Positions 1-5,109 of a stretch of 6,064 bases of DNA are shown one piece after another. Location: positions 1 through 6,064 of the forward strand of contig DTVJ01000180.1 of assembly GCA_012963565.1 (NCBI GenBank), given 5' to 3'. The translations under genes and the position numbers were made by a program. The notes below the pieces were generated by a model. It was not told the DNA's origin, ran no database searches, and worked only from the letters and a program-made list of their open reading frames with translations. This DNA comes from Piscirickettsiaceae bacterium. Its GTDB lineage: Bacteria; Pseudomonadota; Gammaproteobacteria; PS1; Pseudothioglobaceae. Position 1 is the first letter of the stretch. The number at the start of each line of letters is the position of its first letter.

Positions 1-605
1 CAAGTGATATTCCCGTTACTGTGAAGTCACGTATTGGTGTTGATGATATGGAAAGCTATGAGGAGCTGGTTAACTTCGTCACCACGGTTGAACAAGCAGG
101 TTGTGACACGTTTATTATTCATGCTCGTAAGGCTTGGCTAAAAGGCTTGAGTCCAAAAGAAAACCGTACAGTGCCGCCACTCAATTACGATTGGGTGTAT
201 CAAATTAAGCAAGATTTCCCGGCATTAACCATCGGTATTAATGGCGGTATTAATCATTTAGAAGACGCAATCAGTCATTTAGAAAAAGTAGACAGCGTTA
301 TGCTTGGGCGAACAATCTATCATCAACCATACTTATTGGCTGATGTCGATACGCAAATTTATCAGCAAAACACACCAAGAGTGAGTCGCGAACAAGTATT
401 ATTAGACTTTATTGAGTACATGAAAAACCAAAGTGATCAAGGCGTACCGATTCGCTCAATGACTCGGCATATTTTGGGTTTGTATCATGCTCAGCCTAAT
501 GCCAAAAAATTTAGGCAAGCATTAAGCGGGAAAGTGGTTGGATTGAATCATTTGTATGAGTGGTTAGATTTTATAGAGTCGGAACAAGAGTATCGAAATG
601 GCTGA
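1..605 (+). CDS. dusA: tRNA-dihydrouridine(20/20a) synthase DusA, C-terminal part (5' end outside window)
   Basis: DusA is a flavin (FMN) enzyme that uses NADPH to reduce uridines 20 and 20a in the tRNA D-loop to dihydrouridine. The reading frame is open from the left edge (first full codon at position 3) and gives about 200 residues, roughly the last 60% of a usual 330-345 residue DusA. Visible family motifs are VKSRIGVDD, the very characteristic HARKAWLKGLSPKENR, the GINGG phosphate-binding turn and MLGR before the C-terminal helical domain, which holds SMTRHILGLYHAQPNAKKFR. These match E. coli DusA (rather than DusB or DusC) almost motif for motif. The catalytic cysteine and the start codon lie upstream of the window, so intactness cannot be judged. 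The stop TGA overlaps the ftsA start by 8 bases, which suggests coupled translation. This neighbour is unusual, because ftsQ normally precedes ftsA. Confidence 0.95.
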   Translation, partial: SDIPVTVKSRIGVDDMESYEELVNFVTTVEQAGCDTFIIHARKAWLKGLSPKENRTVPPLNYDWVYQIKQDFPALTIGINGGINHLEDAISHLEKVDSVMLGRTIYHQPYLLADVDTQIYQQNTPRVSREQVLLDFIEYMKNQSDQGVPIRSMTRHILGLYHAQPNAKKFRQALSGKVVGLNHLYEWLDFIESEQEYRNG

Positions 606-1863
606 TAGTAATTTTATTGCGAGTGTTGATATCGGTAGTAGTAAGATTGTTGTCTTACTTGCTGATGAAGAAGATGGAAAGTTCACTGTAGCTGGATATT
701 CCAAGGGAGATTCTGCTGGTGTTGAAAAAGGGGTAATTGTTGATATAGAGCAAGCGAGTCGAGCTATTAAAAAAGTGGTGAAAGATGCCTGTTTAAGTTG
801 TGATATTAAACAATTGTTAAATGTTAGTACGAATATATCTGATCCAAATTTAACAATAATTAACCGAGATGGCCAAACCTTTTTACCAACAAATGAAGTT
901 AGTGAGAACGATGCAGAATCTGCTATTAAAAATGCTTGCGGAATTCCAACACCTGCTAATAAACAAGTTATTAATAGTGTTGTTAATCATTTTACATTAG
1001 ACAAAGATCCAATCACCCATCAAGGTACTGTTGTTAAACATCCTGTTGGTCAAATAGCAACTAATCTAGAAGTCAGCATGCATATTGTGACTGTGTCAAA
1101 CCAATGCGTCAACGCAATCGAGCAAACTATCCGAAATAGTGATTTTGGGTTGAATAATATTGTATTAAGTTCAATGGCGAGTAGCGAAACTTATATCACC
1201 CAAGATGAAAAATACAATGGTATTTGTCTAATTGATATAGGCTCTGGCGTGACTAATTTATCAGTATTTACCCAAGGTGGCATTACACATAGTGCAGTTA
1301 TACAAGAGGGAGGTGATCAAATTACTGAAGATATTGCCTATGCGTTTGACACCTCTTTTGAAGAAGCAGAGCGATTAAAAATAGACTACGGTTGCGCACA
1401 AAGGAAGCTTATTAGGCAAGATAAATTAGTTCTATTTCAACAAATCGATGACCCTGAAGATGCTGAGCGTTATTTATCACACCAATCTTTAGTTGAGGTG
1501 ATAGAGCAATCTTATTTGACGTTATTTTCACATATTACGAAGAATTTAAAGGATCAAAATCTTTGTAGTCGAACGGTAATTAAGTCAGGCTTTGTTTTAA
1601 CTGGTGGTGCCACTAAGATTGTTGGCTGTGATGAGTTGTTATTAAGCTATTCCAGAATTAGAACCAAATTTGGCCGTGTCAATATCGACAAAATTACAAC
1701 CAAAAAAGTCCAGTTTGAGAAAAACCTTAAAGATCCGGTTTACGCGTGTGCTTTAGGTTTGTTGTTGTTTGAGCCTAATGAGGCTGATTTTAGAGAGAAA
1801 CAATTAAACAAACAAGGAAATTTTTTGGGTAAAATCAAGGAGCATCTTAGCCTTAAGCTTTAA
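598..1863 (+). CDS. ftsA: Cell division protein FtsA, divergent (actin-like membrane tether)
   Basis: FtsA is an ATP-binding actin homologue that tethers FtsZ filaments to the inner membrane and recruits the later divisome. This 421-residue protein has the usual length (E. coli 420). Seen: phosphate-1 loop DIGSSK (11-16), subdomain 1C (about 80-165) with HPVG (148-151), phosphate-2 loop DIGSGVTN (213-220), ITEDIAYAF (242-250), the adenosine motif GFVLTGGATK (331-340), and a C-terminal amphipathic helix FLGKIKEHLSLKL (409-421) like the E. coli membrane-targeting sequence. Oddities: phosphate-2 differs from the usual DIGGGT-x-D, the G-x-H-I motif of subdomain 1C is missing, and the arginine equivalent to E. 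coli R300, which contacts the FtsZ tail, is S305. The ATG overlaps dusA by 8 bases; a weak AAGAG at 586-590 lies 7 bases upstream. No ftsZ follows: lpxC starts 9 bases after the stop. PilM or MreB are poorer fits in length, motifs and context. Confidence 0.9.
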   Translation: MADSNFIASVDIGSSKIVVLLADEEDGKFTVAGYSKGDSAGVEKGVIVDIEQASRAIKKVVKDACLSCDIKQLLNVSTNISDPNLTIINRDGQTFLPTNEVSENDAESAIKNACGIPTPANKQVINSVVNHFTLDKDPITHQGTVVKHPVGQIATNLEVSMHIVTVSNQCVNAIEQTIRNSDFGLNNIVLSSMASSETYITQDEKYNGICLIDIGSGVTNLSVFTQGGITHSAVIQEGGDQITEDIAYAFDTSFEEAERLKIDYGCAQRKLIRQDKLVLFQQIDDPEDAERYLSHQSLVEVIEQSYLTLFSHITKNLKDQNLCSRTVIKSGFVLTGGATKIVGCDELLLSYSRIRTKFGRVNIDKITTKKVQFEKNLKDPVYACALGLLLFEPNEADFREKQLNKQGNFLGKIKEHLSLKL

Positions 1864-1872
1864 TACATACTC

Positions 1873-2784
1873 ATGATCAAACAAAGAACAATCAAAAAAA
1901 CCGTTAAGGCGCGTGGTATTGGCATTCATAGCGGCGGCATGGTCAACATGACACTCATTCCTGCTGAGATTGATCATGGTGTGGTGTTTAGGCGCATGGA
2001 TGTGGGCGGCAAGTTAGTAAGAGCACACAACGCTTTTGTAAATGAAGTGGTACTTTCTACCGGCCTTGAAAACCAGGGTGTTAAGGTGTCAACTGTAGAA
2101 CATTTAATGAGTGCTTTTTCAGCCCTTGGTATTGACAATGTTCTGGTTGAGTTAGACTCGTTTGAGGTGCCAATTATGGACGGCTCATCTGCACCTTTTA
2201 TTTTTTTGGTACAATCTGCCGGCATTGAAGAGCAAGATGCTCATAAGCACTTTTTTGTCATTAAAAAAACGGTAAAAATCACGAACGGTGATTCTTGGGC
2301 AAAGGTATCTCCCTATGAAGGTTTCAAGGTAACACTTGAGATTGATTTTGATCATAAAAAAGTAAAAGAAAGTGGTCAAATGCTAACTATCGATTTTGCT
2401 CAACAATCCTATTTAAAGGAGATTTCTCGCGCTAGAACTTTTGGTTATATGAAAGATGTTGAAATGATGCAAAGGCAAAATTTAGCACTCGGTGCCAGCA
2501 TGGATAATGCTATCGCCCTTAGTGATGATGACGTGCTTAATGAAGACGGTATGCGTTACCAAAATGAATTTGTTAAACACAAAATATTAGACATTGTTGG
2601 TGACCTGTATTTATTGGGTAGTAATTTAATTGGTCATTACGAAGGTTATAAGACTGGGCACTTGTTAAATGATCAGCTACTGTCAGCTATTCTTGAGCAG
2701 CCAGATACTTGGTCTATTGAGACTTTTGAAGCCGAAGATTCACCCATCAAATTCTACTCCGAAGATTGGCAAAATTCCTTATAA
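1873..2784 (+). CDS. lpxC: UDP-3-O-acyl-N-acetylglucosamine deacetylase LpxC
   Basis: LpxC is the cytosolic zinc hydrolase that removes acetate from UDP-3-O-(hydroxyacyl)-N-acetylglucosamine, the committed step of lipid A synthesis. The 303-residue product is full length (E. coli 305) and opens with MIKQRTIKK, nearly identical to E. coli, which fixes the start. Zinc ligands are H77 in STVEH, H236 and D240 in VKHKILD. The catalytic base is E76 and the second active-site histidine is H263 in TGHLLN. T189 sits in SRARTFG, matching E. coli T191; the constant offset of two residues supports the alignment. It begins 9 bases after ftsA, with no convincing Shine-Dalgarno sequence just upstream, so its translation may depend on ribosomes finishing ftsA. 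In most gammaproteobacteria ftsZ lies between these two genes. It is followed by a 51-base regulatory gap and the ilv operon, rather than by secM-secA as in E. coli. Confidence 0.97.
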   Translation: MIKQRTIKKTVKARGIGIHSGGMVNMTLIPAEIDHGVVFRRMDVGGKLVRAHNAFVNEVVLSTGLENQGVKVSTVEHLMSAFSALGIDNVLVELDSFEVPIMDGSSAPFIFLVQSAGIEEQDAHKHFFVIKKTVKITNGDSWAKVSPYEGFKVTLEIDFDHKKVKESGQMLTIDFAQQSYLKEISRARTFGYMKDVEMMQRQNLALGASMDNAIALSDDDVLNEDGMRYQNEFVKHKILDIVGDLYLLGSNLIGHYEGYKTGHLLNDQLLSAILEQPDTWSIETFEAEDSPIKFYSEDWQNSL

Positions 2785-2792
2785 ACAGGCAT

Positions 2793-2819
2793 TTGTAATA
2801 GACCTACCTTAGGTATAAT
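2793..2819 (+). promoter_or_regulatory. Candidate sigma-70 promoter for the ilvIHC operon
   Basis: A perfect TATAAT lies at 2814-2819. The best upstream partner is TTGTAA at 2793-2798 (4 of 6 to TTGACA), with a short 15-base spacer. The perfect 11-base palindrome TACCTTAGGTA (2805-2815) overlaps the upstream edge of the -10 box and could be an operator; this is inference. Transcription would begin near 2825-2827, leaving a leader of only about 10 bases before the TTG start, or about 22 before the alternative ATG. The placement at the start of a new functional unit supports a promoter, but the -35 is weak. Confidence 0.55.
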
Positions 2820-2834
2820 CTGAAGGTTTTTATT
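2806..2834 (+). terminator. Possible weak intrinsic terminator after lpxC, overlapping the ilv promoter
   Basis: ACCTT (2806-2810) pairs with AAGGT (2823-2827), and two further pairs (A2811-T2821, G2812-C2820) form across a bulged G2822, leaving a 7-base loop. The descending arm runs directly into a T-rich tract (2827-2834, one A). The position, 22 bases after the lpxC stop, suits a terminator for the dusA-ftsA-lpxC unit. The stem is short and only partly G+C, so termination would be inefficient. The loop contains the TATAAT box, so the same bases would serve the next operon. Confidence 0.3.
2822..2826 (+). promoter_or_regulatory. Shine-Dalgarno GAAGG bearing on the ilvI start
   Basis: GAAGG ends 9 bases before a TTG codon (2836) and 21 bases before the in-frame ATG (2848). 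By spacing it supports the TTG start. It would be partly or wholly missing from a transcript started at the nearby TATAAT promoter, and in read-through transcripts it would lie inside the hairpin stem. Its role is therefore uncertain. Confidence 0.4.
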
Positions 2835-2835
2835 C

Positions 2836-4581
2836 TTGAAAAAAGCAATGAAGTTGAATGGTGCGCAAATATTAGTACAAAGCCTAAAGAACGAAGGTGT
2901 AGAGCATATCTTCGGGTATCCAGGCGGTGCAGTATTACATATTTATGATGCGTTAGATGCGCAAGACGATATCAAGCATATTTTGGTTCGTCATGAGCAG
3001 GGTGCGACGCATGCAGCTGATGGTTACGCGAGAACTAGTGGCAAGGTCGGTGTGGTGCTCGTTACTTCAGGCCCAGGCATTACTAATGCAGTTACTGGTA
3101 TTGCAACGGCTCATATGGATTCTATTCCAATGGTGGTTATTTCAGGTCAAGTGCCTTCACCACTCATTGGTAACGACGCCTTCCAAGAAGTTGATGCGGT
3201 GGGTATCACTCGTTCATGTGTGAAACACAATTTCTTAATCAAAGATATTAATCAAATTTCTTCAACGATTAAAAAAGCCTTTCATATTGCCAGTACTGGC
3301 CGCCCTGGCCCGGTGTTAGTTGATATTCCTAAGGATATTACCATTGCTCAAATTGAAGAACCTATTTTTGCTGATGCTATTGAGTTACGCTCATATCAGC
3401 CTAAAGTACATGGCGATAGTAAGCAAATTGCCAAGGCGGCAGATTTAATTGTTGCAGCAAAACAACCAATTGTTTATGCAGGCGGTGGTTGTGTTATTGG
3501 TAATGCATCTCACGAACTTAGAGAATTTACCCGTCAATTAGGCTTTCCAATTACCCAAACTTTAATGGGTCTAGGCGCTTATCCAGCTCCAGATGAATTA
3601 TTCATAGGCATGCTTGGCATGCATGGTACTTATGAGGCCAATATGACGATGCATGATTCAGATTGTGTGATTGCAGTGGGTGCAAGATTTGATGATCGAA
3701 TTACAGCAAATATAGAAAAATTCTGCCCAACGGCAAAAATTATTCACATTGATATTGATCCTTCTTCGATTGGTAAGAATGTGGCTGTTGATGTGCCAAT
3801 TGTGGGCGAGGTAAAGTCAGTATTACAAGATTTGATTAGTGCTTTAAAAGGCAAAAAGACAGCTGATATCTCTGCCTGGTGGACGCAGATTAATGAATGG
3901 CGTAGTATTGATTCATTGGCTTATCAAACCAAAGAAGGCGTAATTAAGCCGCAAAGCGTGATCGAAGCCCTGTACGAAGTAACCAATGGTGAAGCCATTG
4001 TGACCTCCGATGTTGGTCAGCATCAAATGTGGGCTGCGCAGTACTATCACTTTAACGAGCCACGTCGTTGGATTAATTCTGGTGGATTGGGAACAATGGG
4101 ATTTGGCTTGCCAGCAGCGATGGGTGCCAAATTGGCCGATCCTGATAGGGACGTTGCTTGTGTGACGGGTGAAGGCAGTATTCAGATGATGTTACAAGAG
4201 CTTTCAACCATGTTGCAATACAACACACCGGTTAAAATTATTAATTTAAATAATGGTTATTTAGGTATGGTGCGTCAGTGGCAAGAATTCTTTTATGAAA
4301 AACGCTATGCCATGTCGTATATGGATGCTTTACCTGATTTTGTTAAATTGGCAGAAAGTTATGGTCATATCGGTATTAAGGTAGAAAAAGAAGCCGATCT
4401 AAAACCAGCACTAATTGAAGCGTTTAAACAAAAAGATCGTACAGTATTTTTAGATATTCTGACGGATCCACATGAGAATGTATTCCCAATGATTCCAGCG
4501 GGTGCAGGACATAATGAAATGTTATTGGCAGGACGTGACGAGATGGCTTCGACTAATGATGAAGGACTAAACTTAGTATAA
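2836..4581 (+). CDS. ilvI: Acetohydroxy-acid (acetolactate) synthase large subunit, IlvI/IlvB type
   Basis: This is the catalytic subunit of acetohydroxy-acid synthase. It uses thiamine diphosphate to join pyruvate with pyruvate or 2-oxobutyrate, starting valine/leucine and isoleucine synthesis. The 581 residues hold the N-terminal ThDP pyrimidine-binding domain (about 5-170, FGYPGGAVL at 26-34, catalytic E54 in VRHEQ), the central FAD-associated domain (about 195-335, with GARFDDR at 282-288) and the C-terminal ThDP pyrophosphate domain (about 370-555, GEGS at 445-448 and LNN at 471-473, QWQ at 481-483). It is closest in pattern to E. coli IlvI (574 residues). The metal-binding motif reads GEG rather than GDG. 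The start is uncertain: TTG 2836 has a spaced GAAGG, while ATG 2848 gives MKLNGAQ, which better matches the E. coli N terminus. ilvH follows after 2 bases, giving subunits from one message. Confidence 0.96.
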   Translation: MKKAMKLNGAQILVQSLKNEGVEHIFGYPGGAVLHIYDALDAQDDIKHILVRHEQGATHAADGYARTSGKVGVVLVTSGPGITNAVTGIATAHMDSIPMVVISGQVPSPLIGNDAFQEVDAVGITRSCVKHNFLIKDINQISSTIKKAFHIASTGRPGPVLVDIPKDITIAQIEEPIFADAIELRSYQPKVHGDSKQIAKAADLIVAAKQPIVYAGGGCVIGNASHELREFTRQLGFPITQTLMGLGAYPAPDELFIGMLGMHGTYEANMTMHDSDCVIAVGARFDDRITANIEKFCPTAKIIHIDIDPSSIGKNVAVDVPIVGEVKSVLQDLISALKGKKTADISAWWTQINEWRSIDSLAYQTKEGVIKPQSVIEALYEVTNGEAIVTSDVGQHQMWAAQYYHFNEPRRWINSGGLGTMGFGLPAAMGAKLADPDRDVACVTGEGSIQMMLQELSTMLQYNTPVKIINLNNGYLGMVRQWQEFFYEKRYAMSYMDALPDFVKLAESYGHIGIKVEKEADLKPALIEAFKQKDRTVFLDILTDPHENVFPMIPAGAGHNEMLLAGRDEMASTNDEGLNLV

Positions 4582-4583
4582 CC

Positions 4584-5066
4584 ATGAGACATATTATTTC
4601 AGTATTGTTAGAAAATGAATCAGGTGCCTTATCTAGAGTTGCAGGATTATTCTCAGCCAGAGGATTTAATATTGAGTCATTAACAGTAGCAGCAACAAAT
4701 GACACAACACTTTCACGTATGACCATTGTCAGTGTAGGAGATGACGGTATTATTGAGCAAATTGTGAAGCAGCTCGATAAGTTGATTGATGTCGTTAAGG
4801 TAACAGATCTTACTGCGACAGAGCATATTGAACGAGAATTGTTACTAGTCAAGGTTGATGTAGATCCAAATACACAAGCTGATATTGATAGGCTGATTGA
4901 TAAATATGCAGGCAAGATACTTGATGCATCAGAAGATACCTATCTTATTGAATTAGCAGGTCAAAGTAAAAAAATTAATGATTTCTTAAATGCGATTGAT
5001 GCATCTAAGATTTTAGAAGTTTCTAGAACAGGCGTTACTGGCGTTTGTCAAAGAAGAGAAGATTAA
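4584..5066 (+). CDS. ilvH: Acetohydroxy-acid synthase small (regulatory) subunit, IlvH/IlvN type
   Basis: The small subunit activates the large subunit and carries feedback inhibition by valine. At 160 residues it matches E. coli IlvH (163) and is far longer than IlvN (96). It has an N-terminal ACT domain (about 1-75, from MRHIISVLLENESGALSRV) and a C-terminal ACT-like domain (about 80-160, with the LLLVKV strand and LEVSRTGVTG near the end). Residues N11, G14, S17 and N29, which line the valine-binding region or give valine resistance when mutated in E. coli IlvH, are all kept, so feedback inhibition by valine is predicted. The ATG lies 2 bases after the ilvI stop. The nearest purine-rich stretch (GAAGGA at 4561-4566) is too far for a standard Shine-Dalgarno sequence, so translation is probably coupled to ilvI. 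Confidence 0.97.
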   Translation: MRHIISVLLENESGALSRVAGLFSARGFNIESLTVAATNDTTLSRMTIVSVGDDGIIEQIVKQLDKLIDVVKVTDLTATEHIERELLLVKVDVDPNTQADIDRLIDKYAGKILDASEDTYLIELAGQSKKINDFLNAIDASKILEVSRTGVTGVCQRRED

Positions 5067-5073
5067 ATAACAT
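5045..5073 (+). promoter_or_regulatory. Candidate internal promoter for ilvC
   Basis: TTGTCA at 5045-5050 (5 of 6 to the -35 consensus) is followed after exactly 17 bases by TAACAT at 5068-5073 (4 of 6 to the -10 consensus). It overlaps the end of ilvH and would give a leader of roughly 30 bases carrying the ilvC Shine-Dalgarno sequence. Such partial matches arise by chance in A+T-rich DNA, so this is tentative. Read-through from the ilvI promoter is also likely. Confidence 0.3.
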
Positions 5074-5074
5074 A

Positions 5075-5101
5075 AAGTACATTAAGTGCGTTAAATACAG
5101 A
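5075..5101 (+). repeat. Imperfect 9-base tandem repeat in the ilvH-ilvC gap
   Basis: Three adjacent units read AAGTACATT, AAGTGCGTT and AAATACAGA. The second matches the first at 7 of 9 bases and the third matches the first at 6 of 9. The array fills most of the 43-base gap between ilvH and ilvC and ends in the Shine-Dalgarno sequence. It could be a remnant duplication or chance in A+T-rich DNA; no function is claimed. Confidence 0.25.
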
Positions 5102-5104
5102 GGA
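5099..5104 (+). promoter_or_regulatory. Strong ribosome binding site for ilvC
   Basis: AGAGGA sits 5 bases before the ATG at 5110 and is the best Shine-Dalgarno match in the window. It fixes the ilvC start and contrasts with the weak or absent sites before ftsA, lpxC and ilvH, suggesting ilvC is translated independently and strongly. Confidence 0.8.
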
Positions 5105-5109
5105 AAAAA

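Noticed and set aside
598..1863. Possibility that the ftsA-like gene is PilM, MreB or another actin homologue
   Set aside because: Length, the HPVG motif, the C-terminal amphipathic helix and the position directly before lpxC all favour FtsA.
1974..2379. Two short open frames on the minus strand inside lpxC
   Set aside because: They lie opposite a strongly conserved full-length lpxC, have no recognisable domains, and no ribosome site or promoter supports them.
2785..2835. Possible leader peptide and attenuator before the ilv operon
   Set aside because: The 51-base gap is too short, and no small frame rich in branched-chain codons is present.
2957..3223. An 88-codon open frame in another + frame inside ilvI
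   Set aside because: It is a shadow of the conserved ThDP-binding region; the translation is low-complexity and resembles nothing I recognise.
3607..3622. Direct repeat of GGCATGC, 9 bases apart
   Set aside because: It encodes the conserved GMLGMHG stretch of IlvI, so protein sequence explains it.
4365..4915. Two minus-strand open frames opposite the ilvI end and ilvH
   Set aside because: Both are serine-rich shadows of conserved coding sequence on the + strand.
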